Origin: Megascapheus bottae
Taxonomy: Eukaryota > Chordata > Mammalia > Rodentia > Geomyidae
Assembly: GCA_024803745.1 (NCBI GenBank)
Contig: JANJXV010000010.1
Coordinates: forward strand, 31,331,525-31,395,524
Direction of reading: 5' to 3'
Length of the DNA stretch: 64,000 nucleotides
Under the pieces are notes generated by a model. It worked only from the letters and a program-made list of their open reading frames with translations, was not told the origin of the DNA and made no database searches. Position numbers and translations under genes: made by a program. Each line of letters opens with the position of its first letter. The stretch's first letter is position 1. This document shows, one piece after another, positions 1 to 10,519 of this stretch.

Positions 1-1
1 T

Positions 2-44
2 GTGTTTATAATGGCCATTATAAACACCTTTATAATGGCCATTA
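2..44. repeat. AT-rich palindrome with partial second copy
   Basis: Positions 2-27 form a perfect 26-bp palindrome centred on a GGCC core at 13-16. Its central 16 bases (5-20) recur at 29-44, giving a 24-bp tandem period. The second copy is an imperfect palindrome. The array may extend to the left of the window edge. Function is unknown; it could be a terminal remnant of a small satellite or MITE. Confidence 0.8.
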
Positions 45-249
45 AAGAAAATTAAAAAAAACCTTGACATATTTAGGTTTGAAAAACACTTTCTTCTCTT
101 CCTAGATGTGTGAATTTGGATGAACTTTTGTTTCCTTGGTTAAAAGATAAGGATAATAAATTTACCTATTTCATAAAGTCATCTGGAGGGTCAAATCATA
201 AAATAATATATGTAAAAAGCTCTCCACATGTACAGCATTTCAGTTTTAC

Positions 250-312
250 AAGGTTGAAAGGGTAATGAATAGTTAGCCAACATTATGAATATACTTAATG
301 TCACTGGACTGT
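250..312 (+). mobile_element. Old L1 3'-end fragment
   Basis: The stretch reading 'cactggactgtacacttaa' followed by an A-rich tail resembles the 3' end of ancient L1M elements, which commonly end near 'actgaactgtacacttaaaaatgg'. It is short and diverged, so the subfamily cannot be assigned. Confidence 0.5.
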
Positions 313-329
313 ACACTTAAGAATGAAGA

Positions 330-403
330 TGGCTTTGAGGCTTGGTTCATTGGTAGAGTGCTTTGTCAGTATGCATGAGGTTCTGGATGCAATCTCCAGT
401 CCA
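330..403 (+). mobile_element. ID-like SINE (monomer)
   Basis: A tRNA-like pol III box A region ('ttcattggtagagtgcttt') and a degenerate box B ('ggatgcaatctccagtcc') identify an ID-type SINE of tRNA-Ala origin. It is diverged and lacks a clean A tail. Confidence 0.6.
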
Positions 404-481
404 ATGATAAAATGATTATATGGTAAATTTCATAGTGAGCATTTAAGTAGAAATAAAAATTTGCAGGAATTTAGATGAAAT

Positions 482-590
482 AGCTTAGACCTTTAATCCT
501 ATCACTTTGGAGGCAGAGGAAGGATGAATGCCAGTTTAAGCCCAGTCTTTTCCCAGATCAGTCTGGGATCCTGTCTCAAAAAAATGCAGG
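482..590 (+). mobile_element. B1 SINE
   Basis: The order 'cctttaatcctatcactttggaggcag' (split here by an imperfect box), then 'ccagatcagtctgggatcctgtctc', then an A run, is the 7SL-derived B1 layout. The copy is diverged and near full length. Confidence 0.7.
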
Positions 591-675
591 ATAGAACCCC
601 CCAGTCAAATAAAAATCCTCGGTCAGTGGAGATCTTGGAATATTGTAAACACTCAAGAAATATCGACTGTGTTTA

Positions 676-1250
676 TTACACAGTTGAATTAAGGTGTACA
701 AATACTTCTGACTTTTTTATTGTTATTGTAAAGGTGATGTACAGAGCGGTCACAGTCACACAAGTCAGGTAAAGAGTACATTACTCTTTGTACAATGTCA
801 TCCTTTCCCCTGCTGTCTCCCAATTTTCCCCTCCTACCCCCACGCATGAGTGGTATAGTTAGTTCCTTTTCAATATAGTATCCAGTGAGTGCCACTGCTG
901 CATTTATTTACCCTTTATTCCTCTACATTTACATGTAAATGAAGCAAGAAAGCAAAAAGAAAACAAAAACAGCAACAAAGCAAAACCAAAAATAATCCCA
1001 AACTCTCATTTCCATTTCCTGGATCACTTGGGTAACTATTATATGATCAGAGGCACAAAGGCATTGTGCCCCTAAGAGTGTCCTCATTTGGTCTCATTGT
1101 ATGTGAAGTCCTGTATAATTGATCATGTCCTGGGGTATTTTAGATGTAGCTTCTCTATGTATGGAAATAATGTTCCAAACATTTGGGTCTCCAAGCTTGG
1201 CTTATGACACTTAACATGATTTGTTAGAGGTCCATCTATTCCCCTCTTCT
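676..1250 (-). mobile_element. L1 3' end (ORF2 tail and 3' UTR), antisense
   Basis: Read on the minus strand, 1250-1185 matches the end of L1 ORF2 ('aaatcatgttaagtgtcata', then 'agccaagcttgga'). Next comes a degraded 3' UTR, then the Geomyoid L1 terminus 'gtacatcacctttacaataa' near 740-715. The same terminus occurs at 4455-4578 and 6671-6715. No intact frame remains. The A-rich block at 945-1000 on the plus strand is a pyrimidine block in the element's sense. Confidence 0.65.
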
Positions 1251-1259
1251 AAATATAAA

Positions 1260-1690
1260 GTAGCATCCTTGAGAACATTAAATGTGACTAATTTTCTGAG
1301 AGAATTATGGTGAAGATGGGAGTGAGATGACTTAACCATCATAGGAGACACATCGAGGACCATCCTGGCTTGTATTTGCATAGCATGATTTTCCTGGATG
1401 TGGGCAGCTTAAACTGAAGAAGGGTAAAATAACTATGGAAGAGAAAGCTCCTGTGTCAGATGATTAGAGGTAGAAGAGGGTGCTGTTGTTGTGGGAAAGT
1501 TGGCTCTCAGGGTATCTCATTAGGCTTTTCTTGTTTAACTTATTCTAACAGATTTAATTTATCCAAATTCTGACCTACTTCAATCACTCAGTACTTTTCT
1601 CTTTTTCTGAAGCTCTTAGGTAGTCTCTCATGAATGAGGTTTATCACCCAACTCACAGCCCACCTTGCTGGCTGAAGTTTTTGCAAAGAT
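1260..1690. other. Unique sequence, nothing recognised
   Basis: No repeat, open frame of note or RNA gene is visible here. Confidence 0.6.
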
Positions 1691-1737
1691 AAGGTTTATC
1701 CACAGTTGATCACATACCAGTGATAAGTCTTCCAAGA

Positions 1738-1751
1738 CACGTGCGCGCGTG

Positions 1752-1801
<50 letters not shown>
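1738..1801. repeat. CG/CA alternating microsatellite
   Basis: A tract of alternating purine-pyrimidine starts with GTGCGCGCGTGCGCGCGC and passes into a (CA)n run of about 20 units. It is the only dense CpG cluster seen in the first 60 kb and is a classic Z-DNA-prone composition. Confidence 0.95.
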
Positions 1802-1802
<1 letters not shown>

Positions 1803-2183
1803 CCCTTTCTCTGAGGTCAGGTGTAACATTATTCTCCAGGGTTCTCTTGATTAGAGACTGCAGAGATGGATCTTCCTGGAAGACCTTGTTTTCTGATCCA
1901 GCCTTACAGTTCTGATCCATTAGCTACTAAAATGAAATCAAATGGTATGAAACCAGACACTTCCTGGTTTCTCCCTTGGACTACATTACAAATGCTGCTG
2001 AGATTTGACCTCCCAGCATAAAGAAAATACAGTCTTTAGCCTCTGACTATGTAAAATATTAAGATGGTCTCTCCAGATTGTGGTGTCCCCTTACCCAGAG
2101 GACCCCCACAGCTCCTCTGTGTACTGTGTGACTCCTCCTTTCTAGATGATTTCCGATTTGGTATTAGTATGATAATAGTTAAT

Positions 2184-2210
2184 ATCATCATCATCATCAT
2201 CATCATCATT
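2184..2210. repeat. (ATC)n microsatellite
   Basis: Eight near-perfect ATC units. They explain the runs of Met or Ile in apparent frames on both strands here, which are not genes. Confidence 0.9.
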
Positions 2211-2533
2211 GCAACCATTTTGGGTGCCTTTTGTGTGTCTAGCACATCACTAGGTACTCAGTTTACATTCTGTCATTTAATCCTTAAAATTGTTTAAGCA
2301 TCACTATAAGACACATGCCTGAAAGCCCAGTACTTGAGTCAGGAAGACCTTGAGTCACATGCAAGTCATCATAAAACAAAAACAAAAAAACCCAACCAAA
2401 TTAAATTTCATTCATATATCCAAGTTATTTCTAACTGATTTTGATTGGATAGAGAAAAGACAAGAGAGGAGAAGGCTCCATTCTTTCAACTCCTAAGAAC
2501 TGTTTAAATGGATTGAAGGAGGGACAGATTTTA

Positions 2534-2535
<2 letters not shown>

Positions 2536-2583
<48 letters not shown>

Positions 2584-2602
2584 GTGTGTGTGTGTGTGTG
2601 TG
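2536..2602. repeat. (GT)n microsatellite
   Basis: A GT run of about 33 units, broken once by GTT at about 2582. Confidence 0.95.
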
Positions 2603-2884
2603 AATGAAGTCTGAGGTATCTGTAAGTTATCTGTGCTGTGATGTTAGCCAGTTGTTCATATAACTTTGTCTTTCAAAGAAGAGTCTGGAATATAGAGAGA
2701 TATAAATCTGGCAGTTGTCAGCATAGAGATGGTATTTAAAGTCATGTAAATGGCTGAGATTTCCCAGAGCAAGGAAATATAGAGATAGAAAAGAGCCTGT
2801 TACTAAATCCTAAGTATGTCAACATTTACAGTCAAGGGAGGAAAAAACTGTAAAACAGACTAATTAAAAATTGTCAGTGGAGAT

Positions 2885-3625
2885 AACCAGGAAGGCAAAG
2901 GCAAGTCAAGAAAAAGGATTTCTTAAGAGACAGTCTACTACAGAATAGAATAAAATATTTACAAATTATTTACCCAACAGCAAAGAAATTAGCAATTCAA
3001 CGGAAAAATAAGCAGATAAAAAGACATTTCTCAAAAGAAGAAATACAGATGACTATGAGCTTCGTGAAAAATTTTCAGCATCACTTATCACCAAGAAAAT
3101 GAAAGTCAATCAAATAAAATGGATTTGTTTTAAAATCAAAATAAAAAGTAATAAATGCTGGGAAGGATGAAGAGAAAGGAGAATTCACATACCACTTACT
3201 GAGCATTTGAACGAGTTTGGTAAGAATGTAAATTAGTTAGGTTAGACAATATAAATGAATATGGTGAGAGTGTAAATTAGTGAGAATGCAAATTAGTTTT
3301 GGAAAACAGTTGAAAGTTTCTCAAAAAACTACAACTAAAACTACCACAGAATCTAGCAATCTAACGATTGAGTATATATCCAGAGAAATTAACTATGGTG
3401 AAGAGACAGTGTACTCCTATGCTAATTGTAGTACCATTCAGAGTAGCCAAGGCTAGAATCAACACAGGCACCCAGAGAGTTCTGAACTTATAAAAGAAAA
3501 AATATACTATTCATTCATGAAAGAGATGAAATCCTAGAATTGAAAGCAATCCGTACAGACTGGAGGACATTGCGATAAGGGAACTGATGAATATTACATA
3601 TTCTCATTTATATGTAGAAAGTCTA
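2885..3625 (+). mobile_element. Old L1 fragment (3' part of ORF2)
   Basis: The segment follows the order of the L1 ORF2 3' end: 'agacatttctcaaaagaaga', 'cagcatcacttatcaccaag', 'aatgctgggaaggatgaaga', 'gaatgtaaattag', a 'caaaaaactac' block, a 'tatatccagagaaatt' block, and 'gaggacattgcgataaggga'. Many stops and indels make it a dead remnant. A partial duplication of the 'gtaaattagtgagaatg' block lies at 3215-3300. Confidence 0.85.
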
Positions 3626-3627
3626 GG

Positions 3628-3770
3628 CTGACCTGGGCAAAAACTGAGATCTTATCTTCAAAATAACCACAGCAAAAAGGACTTGGAGGCATGGGTCATA
3701 TAGTAGAGTGCCTGTGTAGCAAGTGAGAAGCCCTGAATTCAAGCCCCAGCACTGTCATTTTTTTTTAAAT
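3628..3770 (+). mobile_element. B1-ID type dimeric SINE, 5' truncated
   Basis: The right end of a B1 ('aggctgacctgggcaaaaac') is followed by an ID-like monomer ('gggtcatatagtagagtgcc', box B 'gaattcaagccccagcac') and a T-rich/A-rich tail. The element directly abuts the preceding L1. Confidence 0.6.
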
Positions 3771-4181
3771 ACTAAAAAAGTAAAAGAAGGGAAAAAATAA
3801 CAACAAGTAACGAGCTTCTGTGCCAGTTTCACTGTTCACAGCACACTGTGTTGTGTCCCACCCATTTGGCACATCTGCACTGGGGGAGCATTTCTTTTTG
3901 TGCATGGGCTGCTGTTCTTCTGTGACAGAACTTTAGGTCCTGGGACCGTGCTCATTCCCTGGAACTCCCTGTATCAGGCATAGCACAGCACCTTGAAATA
4001 ATGTGCTGTACGGCTTGGCAACAGGATCAGTGTGCCCTGAAGTCAGGGAAAAATGCTTAGAGGAAAACAAAAAGCTGATTTAGTAAGGTGAGAATAGTGA
4101 CCACTCTACTCAGGCCTCGGTGGATAGACACGCTGAGTTACACGTACACGAGGTGCACGGGGTGACCAGATGAAAGGTTTT

Positions 4182-4429
4182 GTGTTGTTGTTTTATTTTT
4201 GTTTTGCCAGTCTTGGGGCTTAGGACCTGGGCACTGTCCCTGAGCTCTTTTGCTCAAGTCTAGCACTCTACCACTTGAACCACAGCTCTACTTCTGGCTT
4301 TTTCTGAGTAGTTTATTGGAGATAAGAGTCTCACAGCCTTTCCTGTCTGTGCTGGCTTCAAACTGCAATCCTCAGATCTCAGCCTCCTGAGTAGCAAGGA
4401 TTACAGGTGTGAACCACCAGTACCCAAAT
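4182..4429 (-). mobile_element. B1-Geo dimeric SINE with target-site duplication
   Basis: On the minus strand a B1-like left monomer (head near 4429, 'tgtaatccttgctactcagg') is joined to the Geo-type right monomer ('gtggttcaagtggtagagtg') and an A-rich tail (the T-rich stretch at 4182-4205). It is flanked by 14-bp repeats, agatgaaaggtttt at 4168-4181 and agataaaaggtttt at 4430-4443, which differ at one base. Confidence 0.85.
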
Positions 4430-4454
4430 AGATAAAAGGTTTTTAAAGAATAGT

Positions 4455-4578
4455 TTTGGAGGTGGGAAGAGGAATGCGGGGTGGGGGGGTTGGAGGGAAA
4501 GTGGGAGAAAATGAGAGAGGGGGTAATACTGTTCAACAACTTACTGTGCATCACCTTTACAATAAATAAAATTTGAAA
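4455..4578 (+). mobile_element. L1 3' UTR terminus
   Basis: G-rich 3' UTR ('gggagaaaatgagagagggg', 'gtaatactgttcaac') followed by 'gtgcatcacctttacaataa' and an A-rich tail. It shares this terminus with 6385-6715 and, in antisense, with 676-900, which defines one L1 lineage in this genome. Confidence 0.7.
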
Positions 4579-4589
4579 AAGAAAGAATA

Positions 4590-6140
4590 ATTTTACAGCA
4601 CCCAGGTCACAGAACCTAGGGAAAATCAGAAAGAGAGAAAAGATGGTGCAGAAGCCAGAAATTCCACTGAGTCAGGCTCAGGTGGAGAGGGTAGCTTTGA
4701 CCAGAAACAGTAAAGCCTTCTATGGGAAGCTGAGCAAGAAAGGAACAGCATGTTCTCAGGGCTGGGATGAGCTCATGAGGGTTGCTGAGGTGAAATAAAG
4801 AGGAAGGAACCATGAAATATGGTTACATTCTGTCCCCAAGTCATGGCATAGTCTGCTTCTCAAGATTTCCTGCCGGGGTCTCTGACATGAGGTGTTTCTG
4901 TCCTATTATGGAGTTGTAAGTTGTGGGAACAAAGTAAATATAATCCTAGAAGGCCAAGTACTCAATCATTAATTGATTAGTAATATATTTATTTAATGAG
5001 TAATATTTAGTCATGTGTTTTGATGTATATTACTGAATGCTAAATCCTGGGAGATTGGCACAAATAAATATATAAATCACACACACACATATATATACAT
5101 ATATATATATATAAAAGTATGATCTAGTGAATGAGAATAACTAAAAAATATAAATAAGATGACTTTATAGAGTGGGGTGAAGGACCACGAGCAAGATTAT
5201 AGATGATGATGTTAGAGTTTGGGTAGTTACAGCCACCCAAAGCATGGTTCTTGGATTGGAAGGATTGTACAAGGAAGGCACTTGTTAAAAATACAGAATC
5301 TCAGGAGATACCCAGATCTGCTACTAATCTACTGCATTTTAACAAGATGGCCCCATGATTCTTTCGCAAGCCAGTGTGTGAGAAGCATTTTGCTAGCACA
5401 TGTGAAGGATGGGGTATGGGTTTGGTTGGGTGGTTCTGAAGAGTTTCTCTGCTGAGGGAACAGAAAATGCGAGGGGACAGATGGAGCCAGGCTTGCTTGC
5501 CATTCAGGAATCAAAATATCTACTTACTTATCATAGAGGGCTCTTCTCTCCTTACCTTACTAGTCCTTACCTAAATCACAGACCAGAGCTTAAGCCTCCC
5601 TCTCTGAGCGCATTTCAGGATCCTTAAGCACCCTTTCTATACAACTCCATCACACCCTGTTCTAGTTTGGTGTGAGAGTGGTTTGGTTGTTTCTCTTTTC
5701 ACCATGTTTGTGATCTTACACATATGTGCTGAAACAGGCAGTATATAGTTTTGCTTCAAGATTATTTGTATGGAAATGACAAGCCTAGGAAGATGGAGAG
5801 GTAGGCCAAAAAAGCAGTTTATACCCTAGCTTTGCTGAGGGTCAGAACAGTATCTTCTAATCCTTCTGATTGTAGGTTGGTTAGGGGCATTTGTACATTT
5901 CTCTGGGTGCCACCAGCCCTTATTGCTCCTCATTGTGCTGTGATGTGTGGTCCAGTGCTCTTTGACTATTTCCAATCAGTCTTGGATCCAGGGTCCCTAG
6001 AGGACACAGGCTACTAGACAGGAAGTGCAATGGAATAAACTGCAAAGCAATATGCTGGATGCACTTAGGAGGCAGAGACCAAGTATGATTAGAGCTTAGA
6101 GAGGTGCTGGGCTCCAAACTTGAGGGCTTTAGGTAGTTCT
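4590..6140. other. Mostly unique sequence with an AT microsatellite
   Basis: No gene is recognised. A (CA)/(TA) tract lies at 5079-5114. A weak L2-like stretch may occupy about 4950-5060. The open frames at 5219-5627 show no splice context or protein motif and look like chance. Confidence 0.5.
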
Positions 6141-6149
6141 ATCTGCGCT

Positions 6150-6225
6150 GGTTCTTTTCTGCCCAGACTGGCTTTGAATCACAATTGTCAGATTTCAGCC
6201 TCCTGAGTAGCTAGGATTACAGTGA
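6150..6225 (-). mobile_element. B1-type SINE fragment
   Basis: Minus-strand match to the left monomer of the B1-Geo dimers ('gtaatcctagctactcagga' followed by 'ggctgaaatctgacaattgt'). The right monomer is absent. Confidence 0.7.
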
Positions 6226-6237
6226 TGTTGGTTTTAA

Positions 6238-6332
6238 ATGGTGGTGGTGCTAGTGGGGACAGTAATGGTAGGGATGGATGAGTAATAGTGATGAAGATGG
6301 TGATGGTGACGGCAGCAATTGTGGTGATAGGG
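6238..6332. repeat. Degenerate (GRTGRT)n repeat
   Basis: A G/T/A-rich, imperfect GGT/GAT trinucleotide stretch. It is an old, interrupted microsatellite. Confidence 0.7.
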
Positions 6333-6384
6333 AATTATACTCCAGACAGAGCATAGTGAAGCTGTGAAGTATCTCATTAAATTA

Positions 6385-6715
6385 AAGGGAGGCCAGGGAG
6401 GGAAAATGTGGGAGAAAATGAGGGAGGGGGTAACACTGTTTAAAAAGAAATATACAGGGGCTGGGAGTTTGGCCTAGTGGTAACAGTGTTTGCCTAGCGT
6501 ACACGAAGACCCAGGTTCGATTCCTCAGCACCCCATATACATAGAAAAAGCCAGAAGTGGTGCTGTGGCTCAAGTGGTAGAGTGCTAGCCTTGAGAAAGC
6601 CCAAGGACAATGCTCAGACCCCGAGTTCAAGTCACAGGACTGGCAAAAAAAAAAAAATAAAGAAATATACTCATTCCCTGATTTGTGTAACTGCAACCCC
6701 GCGGTCATCACTTTT
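6385..6715 (+). mobile_element. L1 3' UTR, split by a SINE
   Basis: The G-rich UTR (6385-6455) carries the same 'gggagaaaatgagggagggg' and 'gtaacactgtt' blocks as 4455-4578. It is interrupted by the SINE at 6456-6658 and resumes at 6671 with 'tcattccctgatttgtgtaa' and 'catcacttttacacataa'. Joining the flanks gives an uninterrupted L1 3' end. Confidence 0.75.
6456..6658 (+). mobile_element. IDL-Geo dimeric SINE, young, with duplication
   Basis: A full-length ~200-bp dimer. The left IDL monomer has box A ('tttggcctagtggtaacag') and box B ('ggttcgattcc') at 6516-6526. An A-rich linker and the Geo monomer ('gccagaagtggtgctgtggc' to 'caggactggc') follow, then an A tail. The perfect 12-bp duplication aaagaaatatac lies at 6444-6455 and 6659-6670. 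Little divergence and the intact duplication suggest a recent insertion. Confidence 0.92.
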
Positions 6716-6719
6716 ACAC

Positions 6720-8220
6720 ATAAGGCATGCCTGTGTCCCGGCGAACTGTAAATGAATTCAGCAGGTAAGCAACTTGCCATGTAGCAGCCACTGGGGTAGG
6801 AATGTGTAATGAAACCTCACTCAGGAGTCCTGTGTGCTGACGGTGACTTTGCAAACCCGGGCAGTTCTTTGGCTTGTTCATCCATCACTTTCTCCCCGAG
6901 TCCTTCCCAGATTCACTGTATGGTATTATAGGAAAAGGAAGCTAAGCAAAACAGTTCTTTTCCTAAGAAGCAAGACAGTTTTACATCTAGGGAGGAAACT
7001 TGGGGAGACCTCTGAATCTCTCATCTATGTTATTTATGTGTTTGTGTATGGGTGGGCAGGCAGAAGCTGACCAGATGGTTTTGAAGGTCCCATATAAATT
7101 TAATATTTTATGACAAAACAATTCAAGATTTATGGAGCACAGTTGTATTATAAATAAACCCGTTACATTTGCAATTACATGCCAACTTTGCTAGGTGCTC
7201 TAAAAATTCATTACAGAAACTTCCTGTTTCATGCCGAGGTAGAGAGCGTATCTTGACTCCTCAGAAGGGGTTTGTGGTGGGTTTGTTATAGGGGTTGTCA
7301 GTCTGTTGTCAAACGTGAGTTCAGAACACAGTACCATCTGAGAGGACTTCAGGTTCCTAAAGGACGTGACTTGGGGACACAGTCACATCATGAAAGACGC
7401 CGTTGTGCTGAGTTCATACTGGAGAATGTGGGTTGAGTGGCTGTGGGAATTTAAACTTCCTGACTTTCCATGTAACCAAAATCTCAACCCCCAAGTGTGT
7501 TGAAGTGACTTTTCTGACACAGCACATGTAACTTGGCTCCCTTCTCATGTCTGTTTTGCTTGCTCTCAGGAGAAGAAATGGCCTAAACAATCCTCACAGG
7601 CCAACAGTTGAAAAAATATTTGTTTTGGTTTTCTTGAGCACTTTCCCTATTAAAACGTGAACATTCTGAGGCAGGAGGAAGGGAAAACTCCATCTCACAC
7701 ATTCGATTCATTTATGCTTAGCAAATCAATTGTTTGAAGGGAAGACTTGATGCCCAAGAAGGCTCTATAGAAAGCTTTACTGCCCTTTTCCTTTCAGACA
7801 GGAAGCTGCATTTTGCCAAAAGTAAACTACTGTGAACCCGGGAAGGTTTGTTTAGTTTATGACTCTGACTTTAGGACCTGAGAATGGAGTCTGGGCTTGG
7901 CAAAAATGCCTTCTCCAGGATCTCTCTGGGCCAAAACATTCTCTGCTTAGGACCTGGCCTTTGCACTCTTGTAAACATCCTCCTCTCACCAGCCCCCAGA
8001 AAGATACTGCCAAAGTTCTTCCACAGCTTGTCCGGAACATTCTGAAGCCGAGGGCAACTTGGAAACATATTAGCAGTGACACATAGCTTTCTAGAGAGTA
8101 ATTGCTCTATGGAAAAAGTCTGGGGTTTGGAATTCTCAGGGGGTATGGATGTGATTTGATGTTCTTTATGCTTGGGCATGGGTTTCTCTTACTACTTAGC
8201 CAGGCATTGTCCTTTTCTGC
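6720..8220. other. Unique sequence, nothing recognised
   Basis: No repeat family is evident. Overlapping open frames on both strands at 7852-8179 lack a coding signature: frames on opposite strands are equally long and no conserved motif or splice context is visible. Confidence 0.55.
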
Positions 8221-8224
8221 TAAG

Positions 8225-8375
8225 CACTTCCTGGGAGTGAGTTATGAAAACTTCACATGAGACCCAAGAAGACGGAGCTATTATTATGTCTGATTTATAC
8301 ATGAGGGACCTGAAGCATGGAAGAGTAAGGGACTCTCCTTAAACTGATAACACGAGGCAAAGACAGCAGCTTTTT
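8225..8375 (-). mobile_element. MIR relic
   Basis: Antisense MIR core: 'ttatacatgagggacctgaa', then 'gcatggaagagtaagggact', corresponds to the tRNA-SINE core with the 'cctcatctgtaaaatgg' side on the minus strand. Diverged. Confidence 0.6.
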
Positions 8376-9129
8376 GCTCTCTCTCTCTTGTTGTTTGGAG
8401 ATGTAAAGGAGAGCCAGATTGTTTCTTGAACCCTAGGAAGTTACAAAATATGTGAGAAAGCCCTACATGATTTAAGGGAGGGTCAGTGCAAGACAATTTG
8501 CTATTGTAGGTCAATGAATTGAGCGTTTAATTTATGTAGGCTATGTCTTGTTCCCGAGGGCCTTATAGCAGCAGGAGGTGGGGTGGGGTTGGGGGACACT
8601 TGGTCATGTATGAATATGTAGACGGTAAAATCTGTTTGGGGGAGTTGGAGATGACTTAGGGAAATGAGTATGGCTGACCCTTGCTTATATAAAAAACTAT
8701 ACAAAAATATAAAAAGAGTTATATAAAGAATTATAATTATGTAAGATATTATCTAAATAACATTTTAAGATTTAGGGAATCAGAGTCACTCTTTCTCCAG
8801 TAGGCTTGCATGACATGCTAAATGCTACTTCATGACAGCATGCTAAGTACACACAATGACCTTACTTGGGTACTATAGTATACTCTCAGATTCTTACATA
8901 CTTGAACCTACACATATGAATGCACTTGGCTTGGTAAAGCTCAATGATCCAAAGCCTCTATCAACCTCAGTGTGTCCAGTCACTGATAAACTCTCTGAGC
9001 CCAGATGTCATAAGTATCATCACAGCTCTGATCACTGTCTTTGTTTCAGTGCCTTTCTTTCTCCATTGTCCTTACAGATATCCTTACTAACTCCTTACTA
9101 GCTTTCACCACTGTGTACTGTGGGAAAGC

Positions 9130-9235
9130 AGGACAGACCAATTTCACAGCTGAGAAAACAGAGACTGAGAGAGATTAAGAGCTTTACTCAAGTTCTACAA
9201 CTTCTTGATGGTAGGACGAACAAATTGATGGAGAA
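9130..9235 (-). mobile_element. MIR relic
   Basis: Antisense MIR core: 'cagctgagaaaacagagact' followed by 'gagagagattaagagcttta' and 'ctcaagttctacaacttctt'. Confidence 0.65.
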
Positions 9236-9299
9236 AAAAAGCTAATGCCATAGCCAGGTTCTATCCACTCTATCATTCTACTATTCTATTTGTCTTAGA

Positions 9300-10200
9300 A
9301 CAGAATGAACACTCCCCATATAGTTTTAAGCTAGTCCTCTGGTTTTGTTTAAAGTCGTTATGAGATGTTAATAGCTTTATGTCCTGTGGTGGTACAGAAA
9401 CTTGAACACCTGGGAGCATTTTCTTTTATTCAACGGAACAGGGACACAAACTTCTGGCTTCCCTCCTAGAACCTTGCTTTTGAAGTGTCTCTGTTTTCTT
9501 CATTCAGGAGAACAGATCGGCATCTCTCATGCAAAGCCTGGCTCTGTGCCCATCTCACTTTTGCAATGAATTTAGCAACATCTGCTTTGCCCATTAAAGT
9601 GATTTTTCTCTTCCTGGCCCAAAGCCTGAATGCTTGCTGCAATTGATTACCAGCAATTTCCTTCCCAAACCAGAGGGTTCAGTGAACTCTAAATTGAATT
9701 GTTGCTCACTTGTCTCCTTTGGACCAATGCATATGGCTTACGTGCAAGACGGTCAAGTCACCAAGTTCCTGAATCTATAGACTGATGATTATGGTTAAGC
9801 ATAGGGAAAGACCTGGTGAGTGACATTTCCCATTTTTGCACACAGCAGCCTAAGGCTGTGGTCATCTCTGGCTTTCTCAATTTAGAACTAAGGTGGGGGC
9901 AGGGGTGAAGTCACCTTGTTAAGGCAACACTGCTGAAGTGTGCAGATCTTCCTTTTTTTTTTTGAGTCAAATTGCAGCACCACTGGTCTTGAGATATAGT
10001 TGACTAGAAGCTAGATTGTGGCAAGAGCTGAGAAAAAAATATTGTCAATTGTAGGAGTTTTATAAAGACCAGGGGAAGAAGTGTACTAGCTGAAAGCAAA
10101 AAGGAGCTCCCTAGGTGGTTTAGTCAGCTTTTGCTTTCTGAAAACAAAAATGAGGCTGTGTTAAGGAGGTTGCATATAGGTTTGTACCCCATCGTTTCCC
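9300..10200. other. Unique sequence, possible conserved non-coding stretch
   Basis: No gene recognised. The 9480-9800 part is low in repeats and rich in A/T-bearing motifs such as 'gcaattgattacc', so it could be a conserved non-coding element. That is inference only. Confidence 0.35.
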
Positions 10201-10214
10201 TGATTGTCAGATTG

Positions 10215-10510
10215 CTATTTATTTATTTATTGTTGTATTGTTTGAGCTCGAGGATCTTACTACTTGAGTCTGTTCTCTAGTACTTACATATTTTTTTCTC
10301 AGATAATTTTGTTTTTTGCCCAGGGGTGACTTCAGAGATGATCCTGCTACCTAGAGCCTCTTGAGTAGTTGAGAGGACAGGTGTGTGCCACCATGTCCAG
10401 CTTGGTGGTTAACTCTCACTAACATATTGTCTGGGATGGCTTCAAACCATGATCCTTCCTAGGTCTGCCTCCTGAGTAGCTGGAATTACAGATGTGAACC
10501 ACTGTGCCTA
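10215..10510 (-). mobile_element. Two tandem antisense B1-type SINEs
   Basis: After an (ATTT)n stretch at 10215-10229 come two B1-type left monomers in antisense. One ends with 'gacaggtgtgtgccaccatg' (to about 10402). The second runs from about 10412 and ends 'ttacagatgtgaaccactgt' (about 10502). A diverged ID/Geo-like segment may precede the first at 10235-10300. Both are old copies. Confidence 0.7.
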
Positions 10511-10519
10511 GTTCCCAGT

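Noticed and set aside
2184..2210. CRISPR-like or other spaced repeat array
   Set aside because: All short tandem arrays here are ordinary microsatellites without spacers; the DNA is clearly mammalian.
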